Of a stretch of DNA of 17,559 nucleotides, positions 6,445 through 14,551 are shown one piece after another (within the stretch, counting starts at the first letter, position 1; each line of letters opens with the position of its first letter). The notes beneath the pieces are model-generated. The model did not search any database, was not told where the DNA came from, and saw nothing but the letters and a program-made list of their open reading frames with translations. The DNA comes from an uncultured Lachnospiraceae bacterium (GTDB lineage Bacteria > Bacillota > Clostridia > Lachnospirales > Lachnospiraceae), in NCBI GenBank assembly GCA_910583965.1, contig CAJUAE010000074.1:1-17559 (forward strand). The letters are read 5' to 3'. The position numbers were made by a program, and so were the translations under genes.

Positions 6445-7929
6445 ATGAACAATTTACCACAAGTAAAAGTAGGTATTGTAGCGGTGAGCCGTGACTGTTT
6501 TCCAGAAAGTTTGTCTGTGAACAGAAGAAAGGCATTAGTAAAAGCGTATGCAGATAAGTATGGTATGGAAGGCATCTATGAGTGCCCTGTTTGTATCGTT
6601 GAGAGTGAGATTCATATGGTGCAAGCGCTTGAAGATATCAAGAAGGAAGGTTGCAATGCACTTTGCGTATATCTTGGAAACTTTGGACCTGAAATTTCAG
6701 AGACTTTGCTTGCAAAGCATTTTGATGGCCCTTCTATGTTTATTGCAGCGGCAGAGGAAACACAAAATGACCTTGTGGGCGGACGTGGCGACGCATACTG
6801 TGGTATGTTGAACGCAAGCTATAATCTGAAGCTTCGTAATATTAAGGCATATATTCCTGAGTATCCAGTGGGAACAGCAGAGGAATGTGCGGATATGATT
6901 CATGAGTTTATGCCAATTGCAAGAGCGATTGTTGGGTTGAATGATTTGAAGATTATCTCCTTTGGCCCTAGACCACTCAATTTCCTTGCATGTAATGCTC
7001 CGATTAAACAGCTTTACAACTTAGGTGTTGAGATTGAAGAAAACTCCGAGCTTGACCTTTTTGAAGCGTTCAAGAAACATGATGGCGACGAGAGAATCCC
7101 AGCAAAGGTAAAAGAGATGGAAGACGAGCTTGGCAAGGGCAATATGAAACCAGAAGTTCTTCCAAAACTTGCACAGTATGAGTTGACTTTGCTTGACTGG
7201 GTGGAATCGCACAAAGGATATCGCAAATATGTTGCAATCGCTGGAAAATGCTGGCCTGCGTTCCAGACACAGTTTGGTTTTGTTCCTTGCTATGTAAATA
7301 GCCGCCTGACAGGTATGGGCATTCCTGTATCTTGTGAGGTTGATATTTATGGATGCCTAAGTGAGTTTATTGGTACCTGTGTAAGCCAAGATGCAGTTAC
7401 GCTGCTTGATATCAACAATACTGTTCCAGCAGATATGTACAATGAGTCAATTAAGGACAAGTTTCATTATACACACAATGATACATTTATGGGCTTCCAC
7501 TGTGGAAATACAAATACCAAGAAGTTGAGCTCTTGCAGCATGAAGTATCAAATGATTATGGCAAGGACACTTCCAGAAGAAGTTACACAGGGTACTCTTG
7601 AGGGCGATATTATTCCGGGAGATATTACATTTTATCGTTTGCAATCTACAGCTGACTGTAAGTTGCGCGCATACATTGCACAGGGCGAAATTCTTCCAGT
7701 AGCCACAAAATCGTTTGGAGGGATTGGTGTGTTTGCAATTCCTGAGATGCAGCGTTTCTATCGTCATGTGTTACTTGAGAAGAATTATCCACATCATGGA
7801 GCGGTGGCATTCGGACACTTTGGAAAGGCATTGTTTGAAGTATTTAAGTATATCGGTGTACCTGTTGAAGACTTAAATTACAACCAGCCAAAGTCTTTGC
7901 CATATCCAACAGAGAATCCGTTTGCATAA
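6445..7929 (+). CDS. L-fucose/L-arabinose isomerase family protein
   Basis: A 494-aa cytosolic enzyme of the fucose/arabinose isomerase superfamily, which interconverts aldoses and ketoses using Mn2+. By analogy with the E. coli FucI ligands (Glu, Asp, His), E298 in CEVDIYGCLSEF, D322 in LDINN and H451 in PHHGAVAFGHFG are the likely metal and catalytic residues, and all are present. Length is below that of E. coli FucI (about 590) but usual for the Firmicute branch (COG2407 type). The substrate may therefore be fucose, arabinose or another sugar. The start has a near-ideal AAGGAGG at 6430-6436. It is a single-gene unit ended by the terminator at 8020 and lies divergent from the LacI-family gene. 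Confidence 0.87.
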   Translation: MNNLPQVKVGIVAVSRDCFPESLSVNRRKALVKAYADKYGMEGIYECPVCIVESEIHMVQALEDIKKEGCNALCVYLGNFGPEISETLLAKHFDGPSMFIAAAEETQNDLVGGRGDAYCGMLNASYNLKLRNIKAYIPEYPVGTAEECADMIHEFMPIARAIVGLNDLKIISFGPRPLNFLACNAPIKQLYNLGVEIEENSELDLFEAFKKHDGDERIPAKVKEMEDELGKGNMKPEVLPKLAQYELTLLDWVESHKGYRKYVAIAGKCWPAFQTQFGFVPCYVNSRLTGMGIPVSCEVDIYGCLSEFIGTCVSQDAVTLLDINNTVPADMYNESIKDKFHYTHNDTFMGFHCGNTNTKKLSSCSMKYQMIMARTLPEEVTQGTLEGDIIPGDITFYRLQSTADCKLRAYIAQGEILPVATKSFGGIGVFAIPEMQRFYRHVLLEKNYPHHGAVAFGHFGKALFEVFKYIGVPVEDLNYNQPKSLPYPTENPFA

Positions 7930-8019
7930 AGAATAACAAGAGAATTTTTACATAAAATATTATGTGTTTAAAATGATATAGAAATAAACAGAAGCAAGAA
8001 TAAAGTTGAATTGCGATAA

Positions 8020-8057
8020 AAACAAGGGTGAATAGGAAGTTCATCCTTGTTTTTTTA
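8020..8057 (+). terminator. Intrinsic terminator of the isomerase gene
   Basis: AAACAAGGGTGAA (8020-8032) pairs with TTCATCCTTGTTT (8040-8052), a 13-bp stem with one G-T wobble and a 7-nt loop, running into seven or more T residues. It is 90 nt past the isomerase stop and separates that gene from BREX. Confidence 0.85.
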
Positions 8058-8062
8058 CTTTA

Positions 8063-8087
8063 TTGAAACGTTTACTTATGATATACT
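8063..8087 (+). promoter_or_regulatory. Candidate extended -10 promoter with operator-like palindrome
   Basis: TGATATACT (8079-8087) fits the extended -10 pattern TGnTATAAT except for one base. No good -35 is found at 17 bp, as expected for extended -10 promoters. GAAACGTTTAC at 8065-8075 carries the CG-centred palindrome AAACGTTT, a common core of LacI-family operators, and would overlap the polymerase footprint. A start near 8094 would give a leader of about 250 nt before brxA. Confidence 0.4.
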
Positions 8088-8096
8088 TTTATGATA

Positions 8097-8134
8097 CAGC
8101 AGTTTACAAATTTTTCAGCAGTTTACAAGTTTTT
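8097..8134 (+). repeat. Two tandem 19-bp repeats upstream of brxA
   Basis: CAGCAGTTTACAAATTTTT (8097-8115) is followed without a gap by CAGCAGTTTACAAGTTTTT (8116-8134), identical but for one base. The core reappears inverted at 8248-8263. Placement just after a candidate promoter suggests operator function; this is inference. Confidence 0.6.
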
Positions 8135-8247
8135 GTGAGAGTTATATTTTTATGGTTTTACATTGAATAAATATTCAAATTTCTTATATTTTACAAGCGA
8201 TAAAGTGCATATTTATTACATTTTAAATGGCAAGTAGAGTAAATTTT

Positions 8248-8263
8248 AAAAAGTTGTAAACTG
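8248..8263 (-). repeat. Inverted partial copy of the 19-bp repeat
   Basis: Read on the minus strand, this is CAGTTTACAACTTTTT, matching 15 of 16 positions of the second tandem repeat. It lies about 114 bp downstream of the pair and 25 bp before a TATACT box at 8289-8294. Confidence 0.5.
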
Positions 8264-8345
8264 GTGATGTGAATAGGCTAATTTATTGTATACTTAAAAT
8301 TAAAGGGTGAACAAATAAGTCCAAAGAAAGATGAGGAATGGTTGA

Positions 8346-8954
8346 TTGAAAAGGAATAAATATAGTGCGGGAGCTGTAAAATTCTCCTTGTGGTTTATGG
8401 AATTTCGCAAGGAAGTTCAACTGTTGGCACAGGGAAGAACATTTGATGAAATAAAAGCGCTCAGCATCGAGCAAAATATATTTGGCGCGTCGACACCAGC
8501 AAGGGCGACAATAATTCAGTCTACTTTAACTGCGCGAATTAAAAATCTTGATTCAAGTTTTTATGCGCTTTTTATGGAAAGTGATATAGCGACGCAAAAA
8601 TTGTATGCATTGACAGGAAGTTTTGTTCACGATACTTTATTTTTTGATTTTATGTATGAGGTTGTCAGAGAAAAAATGATTATTGGAACAAGTGTGCTTA
8701 CAGATGCAGATATTCGTATCTTTTTTAAGAATAAGCAGGCGCAGGATGAAGTTGTGGCGAAGTGGACAGAACAGACACTACAAAGGCTTGGAAGAAGCTA
8801 TAAGGCACAGCTTTATGAAGCGGGTATTCTTGATGATAAGACAAGAAGGACAGAGCGTCAGATATTAAAACCAATCCTTGACCCAACATTAAAGTATTGG
8901 TTAGAAGATTATGGATACGGACAAGTTGTTAAGGCGTTGGAGGGAGTTCGGTAG
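8346..8954 (+). CDS. brxA: BREX protein BrxA (DUF1819-type)
   Basis: A 202-aa protein matching, from memory, BrxA of type 1 BREX. Recognisable stretches are YSAGAVKFSLWFMEFRKEVQLL near the N-terminus, FGASTPARA in the middle, FFDFMYEVVREKM and DADIRIFFKNKQAQDE. BrxA is a small DNA-binding protein encoded first in the operon and needed for phage defence in studied systems. The start is TTG 8346: an in-frame TGA lies immediately upstream (8343-8345), GAGGA ends 8 nt before it, and the next in-frame ATG would cut off conserved residues. The TTG start may limit translation. brxB follows after 92 nt. Confidence 0.9.
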   Translation: MKRNKYSAGAVKFSLWFMEFRKEVQLLAQGRTFDEIKALSIEQNIFGASTPARATIIQSTLTARIKNLDSSFYALFMESDIATQKLYALTGSFVHDTLFFDFMYEVVREKMIIGTSVLTDADIRIFFKNKQAQDEVVAKWTEQTLQRLGRSYKAQLYEAGILDDKTRRTERQILKPILDPTLKYWLEDYGYGQVVKALEGVR

Positions 8955-9018
8955 CGTGTGTCTATAATTATAAAAAGAATTTTTACAGTTTCTAAAGGAT
9001 AATAAGGAAAGGAGTGAA

Positions 9019-9034
9019 ACGGCTTATAAGCCGT
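9019..9034. repeat. Perfect 16-bp palindrome before brxB
   Basis: ACGGCTTATAAGCCGT is fully self-complementary. It lies between one ribosome-binding site (AAGGAAAGGAG, 9004-9013) with GTG 9014 and a second (AGGA, 9036-9039) with ATG 9047. It could be an mRNA hairpin affecting brxB translation or a relative of the hairpin-plus-SD elements. Confidence 0.5.
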
Positions 9035-9046
9035 CAGGATAATAAA

Positions 9047-9622
9047 ATGATAGATTTTAGTGAACGTCTTGACAAGATGGAGGAAGTGGTTTATAAACCT
9101 TCCTTTCGGCAAAATAACGGTCGGGCAAATGAGGTAAATTATTGGATATTTGATTATCCACCAGAGAGAGAGCTAGAAGTTCGTGCACGCATTCAATATA
9201 TGCAAAATAGAAATTCCAAAGGTGGGGAGGAATTTGCGTTAGTTGTCTTTGATTTGTATGATATTATCATTGACTTTCTTGAAGAAAATGATTTTATGGA
9301 GAACTGCTATCAGTTTGAAAAGAAAAAGGGCATAGAGCGCATTACAAAAGCAGTTAGCAATGCGATGAAGATAAATGATGATGACAGTTATATTGTACAG
9401 CATATCAAAGAAAATACGCCCGAGAATGCAGTAGTTTTTCTGACGGGAGTTGGAAAATGTTTTCCTATTTTGCGCTCTCATAAAGTGCTCAATAACTTGC
9501 ATCAAGCATTTGTGCGTGTTCCTGTGGTAATGTTTTTTCCAGGAAATTATAACGAGCAGGAATTAATTTTGTTCAATGAGATAAAAGATGATAATTATTA
9601 TAGAGCTTTTCGGCTGGTTTAA
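9047..9622 (+). CDS. brxB: BREX protein BrxB (DUF1788-type)
   Basis: A 191-aa protein resembling BrxB. It opens SERLDKMEEVVYKPSF and includes NYWIFDYPPERELEVRARI, VFLTGVGKCFPILRSHKVLNNL, and PVVMFFPGNYNEQELILFNEI near the C-terminus. BrxB is a conserved type 1 BREX component whose biochemical role is not established. ATG 9047 is preferred to the in-frame GTG 9014: it has AGGA 7 nt upstream, and MIDFSERLDK matches the usual family beginning, whereas the 11 extra residues would be encoded by the palindrome. It lies 29 nt before brxC, so it is probably co-transcribed. Confidence 0.88.
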   Translation: MIDFSERLDKMEEVVYKPSFRQNNGRANEVNYWIFDYPPERELEVRARIQYMQNRNSKGGEEFALVVFDLYDIIIDFLEENDFMENCYQFEKKKGIERITKAVSNAMKINDDDSYIVQHIKENTPENAVVFLTGVGKCFPILRSHKVLNNLHQAFVRVPVVMFFPGNYNEQELILFNEIKDDNYYRAFRLV

Positions 9623-9651
9623 TTGTAGAATAGTGAGAATGGAGGATTCGG

Positions 9652-12600
9652 ATGCAGATAAAAGATATGTTTGCCAAACCGATAGACCGAGAGATTCAGG
9701 GCGTTATTATTGTAGGTCAAGGCGAGGAGACAGGAATTGTACAAGAGCTTGAAGAATATGTAGTAACTAGAGAATTACAGAAGCATTTTGCAGATTTTTT
9801 TGAAGCGTATCAGAAAGGGATTGTGGGCAATACAAATGAAATTGGAGTGTGGATTTCTGGTTTTTTTGGAAGTGGTAAATCTCACTTTTTAAAAATATTG
9901 TCCTATATTCTTGACAATAAAGAAATTAATGGAAAAAGGGCAATTGATTTCTTTGAACAAGACCATAAAATATTGAATCAGACAGTGTTGGACAATATGA
10001 AATTAGCAGCGAATACGCCAACGGATGTGGTACTTTTTAACATTGATTCAAAAAGCGATAGCAACAGCAAACAGAATAAGGATGCAATTGTCAATGTGTT
10101 TCTAAAAGTGTTTAACGAGATGAGAGGACTTTGTGGTAATTTGCCCCATCTTGCAGATTTAGAAAGTCAGCTTATGGAAGTAGATAAATATGAGCTATTT
10201 AAAGAAGTATTTGCGAATGAATATGGTTCTGAATGGGAAAAGTCACGCCATAAGTTTGATTTTATTCAAGATGATGTGGTAGAAGCACTTGTAAAGATTG
10301 ATTTTATGAGTGAGGCAGCTGCAAGAAATTGGTGCGAAAGGGCGACAGAGACCTATCGCATTAGTATTGAGGATTTTGCAAGACGTGTAAAGTCTTATAT
10401 AGAGAAAAGAGGGAATAATCATCATGTTGTGTTTATGGTGGATGAAGTTGGACAATACATTGGTGATGATTCTAATTTAATGCTAAACCTTCAGACAGTG
10501 AGAGAGGAACTTTCCAAGGAATGTAAAGGGAAAGCATGGGTTGTAGTGACAAGCCAACAGGATGTGGATTCCATTATGAAAGTCAAGGGCAATGACTTTT
10601 CTAAAATCCAAGGACGATTTGCGACAAGGCTGGCACTTTCTTCTGCAAATGTAGATGAAGTAATTAAGAAACGAGTATTGGAGAAGAATGATATTGGTGC
10701 CCAGACTTTGCGGCTTCTTTATGAACAGAAAGTAACGATTATTAAGAATCTAGTTGTATTTAATGATGGTGTGGAGAAGAAACTTTACACCGATGAAAAT
10801 GATTTTGCATTATGCTATCCATTTGTACCATATCAGTTTCAGCTTCTTGCAAGTGTGTTGACTTCCATTCGTACACATGGCGCATCTGGCAAGCATTTAT
10901 CGGAAGGCGAACGCTCTATGCTTGCGCTTTTTAAAGAGTCGGCAGTTCAGATTATGCGAGAGTCGGCGGGCGCAATTGTACCCTTTCATCGGTTCTATGA
11001 TGCTTTGGAGAACTTCCTTGATCACAGTCATAGAGGTGTTATTATTCGCGCTTATGATAATAGTAAGATTAACCCCGAAAAACAAACTTCCAATGTATTT
11101 GCTATCAATGTACTGAAAACGCTTTTTATGATTAAATACATACTTGAGATTGAGGCCAACGTGGATAATATTACAAGTCTTATGATTTGTAATATTGATA
11201 ATGACCGCATTGTCTTGAAAAATGAAGTTGAGGCAGCATTAAAAATACTTCAGCAGCAGATGCTGATTCAAAAAAATGGTGGCATTTATGTGTTTCTGAC
11301 AAATGAAGAACAAGAAATTAATCGTGAGATTGATAGTCAGAATGTGCAGATGTCAGAAGTTATTGGCAAAGTATCTGAAATGATTTTTGAAGATATCTTT
11401 ATTGAGAAACGGTATCGTTATCCTGCGCCCGCTGGCAATCCTGCATTTCATGGTCGATATACATTTGCGTTGAATCAGACAGTAGATGATAAACCTTATA
11501 AATACAATCAGAATTATGATGTGGGGGTACATATCTTGACTCCATGGTATGAAGGTGGAAATGATGATGCAACGCTTCGTATGATGTCAGGGACAGGAAA
11601 AGAAGTGATTGTACTTTTGCCAAATGATTCCGCATTTCTTGATGAATTGATGACTTGCTTAAAGATTGAGAAGTTTTTGCGGCTAAATACATCATCACAG
11701 CTTATAAAGTATGAGACAATCAAAGAAGCAAAGCGTGTGGAAATGCGGGAGCGCAATGCGAATGCAAAACTTTATCTAACAGAAGGATTGCGGGAAGCAA
11801 CAATCTATGTGAATGGTGATGTGGCGCATTTATCTGCAAAAGAAGTGACAGGGCGCATCAACGAAGCGATTGGCCGCCTTGTTGAGACAGTTTATCACAA
11901 ACTGTCCTATATTAATGTCGCAATGGATGAGGGGGCTATTCGCAAGATGCTCCAAACAAGCAATCAGGTTCGTTTGCGTCTTGAGGGCGAGATAGAGCCA
12001 AACATTCATGCGCTTGATGATGTATTAAATTATATGAAAGGCAATACCGACATCCATATTAAAACTTCTATGAAAACAATAAAAGACCGCTTTATGAGTG
12101 CACCTTATGGCTTTTCTGAAGATGATATTTATTGGTTAGTTGCAAGATTATTTTGGCGTGGTGACTTGACTTTTACAGTGAATGGGGCAGTTGTAACGCG
12201 AATGAATAAATCTGGCGATGAAATTGCAGATTATATTACAAAAAAACAGTATGTAGATAAGCTTTTAATGGAAGTGAGAATCCATGTATCTGAAAAGGAT
12301 AAGAAGGTGGTACAAAAAGTTGTAAAAGAACTGTTTGGAACATCTGTAGCATCAGAAGACGAAGACACTAATATGCGTAATTTTCAGAACTATTCACAAA
12401 GGCGAATAGAGGAAATGGAGAGGCTGGAAATCAATTATCAGCATTATGCATATCCAGGAAAAAAAGTAATTACCGAAGGCAAAAAATTGTTGTTTTCTGT
12501 GATACAAATTTCTGACCCAAAAGAGTTTTATGCGTATGTTTCCAAGCATCAAGATGATTTTATAGACTACGCTGAGGACTATGAGCCTGTCAAGACCTTT

Positions 12601-13281
12601 TTTGGTGGAGAACAGCAACAGATTTTTATGAGAGCGCTCGATATGCTTGCAATTTATGATGACAGCAAGACGTATATTGTAGAGGAAGAACTTGAAAAAA
12701 TTGTTGTGCAGATGAGTGCAATTGTCAAAAAAGAGATGCCATATAGAGATATTCCACAGCTTCCCGAGCTTCGCAAGAAGTTTATGGATGCGTATTCAAA
12801 AGTATTAGAAGCCGCATCAGCACCAGTAATGCAGTCGATTGAAGCCGCAAAAGACAGAGTGGTAGAAATTGTCGACACAAAGGAGTATGTGGTAGAAAAG
12901 AAACCAAAATATATGGAATTGTTCCTTGAGATTAGCAGCGGAGCAGAAAAGTGCAATAATGTCTCTAGTTTGAGAAGTTATGCGGATAAAGCGGAGGCAT
13001 TAAAAATTCGTCTATTGAATGAAATGGATGCGATGGATGCCAGAATTGCAAGGAGAAAGGCAGAGGAGGAAGAAAAGAAAAAGAATCCAAATAGTAAAAC
13101 CATTGATATCACTGTAAAAGTACCTGTTAAAAAAACCAAGAATATCACCATGAAAAATGTGACGCATACTGCATCATGGCGCATAGAAAGCGCAGCGGAT
13201 GTTGAGAAATACATAGAGCAATTAAAGGTGTCACTGCTTGCAGAACTGGATGCAAATGATGTGGTAAATGTGGAATTTTAG
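9652..13281 (+). CDS. brxC: BREX P-loop ATPase BrxC
   Basis: A 1209-aa protein, the normal length for BrxC/PglY-type ATPases. Near the N-terminus are MFAKPIDREIQGVI and Walker A GFFGSGKS at residues 70-77. A Walker B-like VVFMVDEVGQ lies near 258-268 and a sensor-like VVTSQQD near 297-303. The C-terminal part is helical with a lysine/glutamate-rich stretch near 1127-1147 (RRKAEEEEKKKNPNSK). BrxC is essential for BREX defence and is thought to work with PglX and PglZ on DNA, though its exact activity is unsettled. GGAGG 6 nt upstream supports the start. I see no frameshift or missing motif. Confidence 0.93.
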   Translation: MQIKDMFAKPIDREIQGVIIVGQGEETGIVQELEEYVVTRELQKHFADFFEAYQKGIVGNTNEIGVWISGFFGSGKSHFLKILSYILDNKEINGKRAIDFFEQDHKILNQTVLDNMKLAANTPTDVVLFNIDSKSDSNSKQNKDAIVNVFLKVFNEMRGLCGNLPHLADLESQLMEVDKYELFKEVFANEYGSEWEKSRHKFDFIQDDVVEALVKIDFMSEAAARNWCERATETYRISIEDFARRVKSYIEKRGNNHHVVFMVDEVGQYIGDDSNLMLNLQTVREELSKECKGKAWVVVTSQQDVDSIMKVKGNDFSKIQGRFATRLALSSANVDEVIKKRVLEKNDIGAQTLRLLYEQKVTIIKNLVVFNDGVEKKLYTDENDFALCYPFVPYQFQLLASVLTSIRTHGASGKHLSEGERSMLALFKESAVQIMRESAGAIVPFHRFYDALENFLDHSHRGVIIRAYDNSKINPEKQTSNVFAINVLKTLFMIKYILEIEANVDNITSLMICNIDNDRIVLKNEVEAALKILQQQMLIQKNGGIYVFLTNEEQEINREIDSQNVQMSEVIGKVSEMIFEDIFIEKRYRYPAPAGNPAFHGRYTFALNQTVDDKPYKYNQNYDVGVHILTPWYEGGNDDATLRMMSGTGKEVIVLLPNDSAFLDELMTCLKIEKFLRLNTSSQLIKYETIKEAKRVEMRERNANAKLYLTEGLREATIYVNGDVAHLSAKEVTGRINEAIGRLVETVYHKLSYINVAMDEGAIRKMLQTSNQVRLRLEGEIEPNIHALDDVLNYMKGNTDIHIKTSMKTIKDRFMSAPYGFSEDDIYWLVARLFWRGDLTFTVNGAVVTRMNKSGDEIADYITKKQYVDKLLMEVRIHVSEKDKKVVQKVVKELFGTSVASEDEDTNMRNFQNYSQRRIEEMERLEINYQHYAYPGKKVITEGKKLLFSVIQISDPKEFYAYVSKHQDDFIDYAEDYEPVKTFFGGEQQQIFMRALDMLAIYDDSKTYIVEEELEKIVVQMSAIVKKEMPYRDIPQLPELRKKFMDAYSKVLEAASAPVMQSIEAAKDRVVEIVDTKEYVVEKKPKYMELFLEISSGAEKCNNVSSLRSYADKAEALKIRLLNEMDAMDARIARRKAEEEEKKKNPNSKTIDITVKVPVKKTKNITMKNVTHTASWRIESAADVEKYIEQLKVSLLAELDANDVVNVEF

Positions 13282-13311
13282 AGAGAGAATAATTTATAAA
13301 GAGGTTGCATT

Positions 13312-13548
13312 ATGTTGGCATTTTATCACTATCCTTTTGTGCAAAATCAAAATTTTAGGGAGTACATAAAAGAAGATTTGTCTCAGGTTTCCAAGGTAGA
13401 AGAACTGTTTGATTACTGTCAAATACTTGAAGCGTACATTACAAAATCAGGATGGGATTATCTAATTCATAAATATGGATATGAAGGACTTTATGACATT
13501 GACCAGAAAAGCGGCTGGTTTCATGCGCCTTTACCAATGCGTCTATAA
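13312..13548 (+). CDS. Unknown 78-aa protein after brxC
   Basis: I do not recognise this protein. It is aromatic-rich (FYHYPF, SGWDYLIHKYGYEGLYDID, SGWFH), mildly acidic, with no membrane segment. GAGG 7 nt before the ATG and a 30-nt gap from brxC suggest co-translation with the BREX genes. The last residues (PMRL) and stop are encoded inside the stem and loop of the terminator at 13533-13559, so the original C-terminus may have been replaced. It could be a complete small accessory protein or the front of a truncated one. Confidence 0.6.
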   Translation: MLAFYHYPFVQNQNFREYIKEDLSQVSKVEELFDYCQILEAYITKSGWDYLIHKYGYEGLYDIDQKSGWFHAPLPMRL

Positions 13549-13566
13549 GACGCATTGGTATTTTTA
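13533..13566 (+). terminator. 12-bp intrinsic terminator within BREX locus
   Basis: ACCAATGCGTCT (13533-13544) and AGACGCATTGGT (13548-13559) pair perfectly around the loop ATA, followed by ATTTTTATA. The TAA stop of the 78-aa gene (13546-13548) spans the loop and the first stem base. It should end transcription from the brxA side before pglX is reached. Confidence 0.85.
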
Positions 13567-13670
13567 TATGTTACAATCCACACCTACGCCAGATTTCGGA
13601 TTCATTTATAATGACTTTGTGTGAATTGTAACCTTTATATTTAACAGAGAAGTAAATATTATTTCCGTCA

Positions 13671-13699
13671 TTGTGTTGGCATATGTTTTCCTGTATAGT
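13671..13699 (+). promoter_or_regulatory. Candidate promoter for the pglX-side genes
   Basis: TTGTGT (13671-13676) and TATAGT (13694-13699) are separated by exactly 17 bp. The -10 matches 5 of 6 and the -35 only 3 of 6. It is downstream of a strong terminator, where a new promoter would be needed for the genes from 14050 on. Confidence 0.4.
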
Positions 13700-13743
13700 A
13701 TTAATAAGGTAGCAAGACAAAGAAGTCTTATTTACATGATTAT

Positions 13744-13913
13744 TTCAAGAATGCTATCAACAATCCTGCTGCGAAGCGCGCGTCATGCACAACATGATAC
13801 ATTCTTTTGCAATCTGCCAGAGACATATTAGATAGGGGATTGAATTTTGCCACTGATGCAAATAAGTTGCGCACTGCCTATAGAGGCGGGAGCTATTTCA
13901 CATCTGATATATT
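13744..13913. repeat. Dispersed repeat, copy 2
   Basis: Homologous to 5901-6057, with short indels. The minus-strand 20-codon ORF from ATG 13802 (MYHVVHDARFAAGLLIAFLK) parallels the one in copy 1 with a 3-residue in-frame length difference. A plus-strand ORF can be drawn through it (from 13807), but its N-terminal half is only this repeat, so I do not call a gene there. Confidence 0.7.
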
Positions 13914-14049
13914 GCAATTGAGGGAGTATATTGGAATGTTTTTTATGCACATGGACGTGGAAAGAAAATATGCGGCAAAAGTGCCCTGCGTCCAGCGCGC
14001 GAGTAAGGGAAAAAATCTTCCCTATTCGATTGGGAGAAAGTGAGAATAA

Positions 14050-14511
14050 ATGAAAAAAGAGTATACCTATATTAGTAAAAATACTTTGCAATATGTTTAT
14101 CTGCATGATTGTGATTGCGCACATATGTACTATGCAGAGAATTGTCTGATTTTTGAGATGGAATGGATGGAGATTTTACGAGAACATCCACAAAATCCAT
14201 TTTCACAGGCGTATCAATCAGGAGCAGGAAGAATCGAATTGTTTCAACCTAAAATTATAGAGTGCACATTAGCTATAAAAGATAATAAGAATGTTCGCAG
14301 CGTGGAAACTGTTCAAGAACTCGATTATTATGGACTGGAATTTTTAGAGTATGAGCAGGAGTGCAGAAAATCAGATGGCTATTATGCAGAGCTGTTCCTG
14401 ATTTTTGACAGAGATTCTTGTTATGATAATATTTTCTTAAAAATAGAATATCAGTGGTCTACTGTGGCATGGAATACATTTAATGGCGTGTCATGGATTG
14501 AGTGCATTTAA
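14050..14511 (+). CDS. Unknown 153-aa protein in BREX locus
   Basis: I do not recognise the family. The protein is acidic and beta-rich, with FQPKIIECTLAIKD and YYAELFLIFDRDS, and ends in IEYQWSTVAWNTFNGVSWIECI. There is no signal peptide, membrane segment or nuclease/ATPase motif. Size, acidity and the tryptophan-rich end recall small immunity-type proteins of polymorphic toxin systems, but that is only a resemblance. The ATG is preceded by GTGAG at 14040-14044. It follows the terminator and repeat insert and is 40 nt upstream of the next small gene, suggesting they form a pair. Confidence 0.6.
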   Translation: MKKEYTYISKNTLQYVYLHDCDCAHMYYAENCLIFEMEWMEILREHPQNPFSQAYQSGAGRIELFQPKIIECTLAIKDNKNVRSVETVQELDYYGLEFLEYEQECRKSDGYYAELFLIFDRDSCYDNIFLKIEYQWSTVAWNTFNGVSWIECI

Positions 14512-14551
14512 GATATCTTTGCATTCTATTAATAGAAAAGAGGTAAGCCAT

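Larger units (their letters stand above)
7930..8345. other. 416-bp BREX upstream control region
   Basis: No gene. In order it holds the isomerase terminator, a candidate extended -10 promoter, a CG-centred AAACGTTT palindrome, two tandem 19-bp repeats, an inverted partial copy of them and the brxA ribosome-binding site. It is strongly AT-rich. Confidence 0.65.
13567..14049. other. Intergenic insert between brxC block and pglX block
   Basis: No gene of normal size. It holds a candidate promoter (13671-13699), dispersed repeat copy 2 (13744-13913) and an AGGGAA/TTCCCT hairpin (14006-14023). On the minus strand between about 13580 and 13735 a reading frame lacking a good start ends in VKYKGYNSHKVIINESEIWR. 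This could be a decayed gene end, but I cannot identify it. Confidence 0.5.

Noticed and set aside
8097..8134. CRISPR array or replication iterons
   Set aside because: Only two units, with no spacers between them and no cas or rep genes nearby; operator-like repeats fit better.
13807..14043. Plus-strand ORF of 78 codons (MQSARDILDRGLNF...)
   Set aside because: Its first part is the dispersed repeat also found at 5901-6057 in non-coding context. It has no ribosome-binding site, and its tail runs through a hairpin. Treated as a shadow of the repeat.
14483..14551. Upstream extension of the 162-aa gene
   Set aside because: It overlaps the preceding gene in another frame and lacks an SD, whereas ATG 14552 has AGAGG at good spacing.
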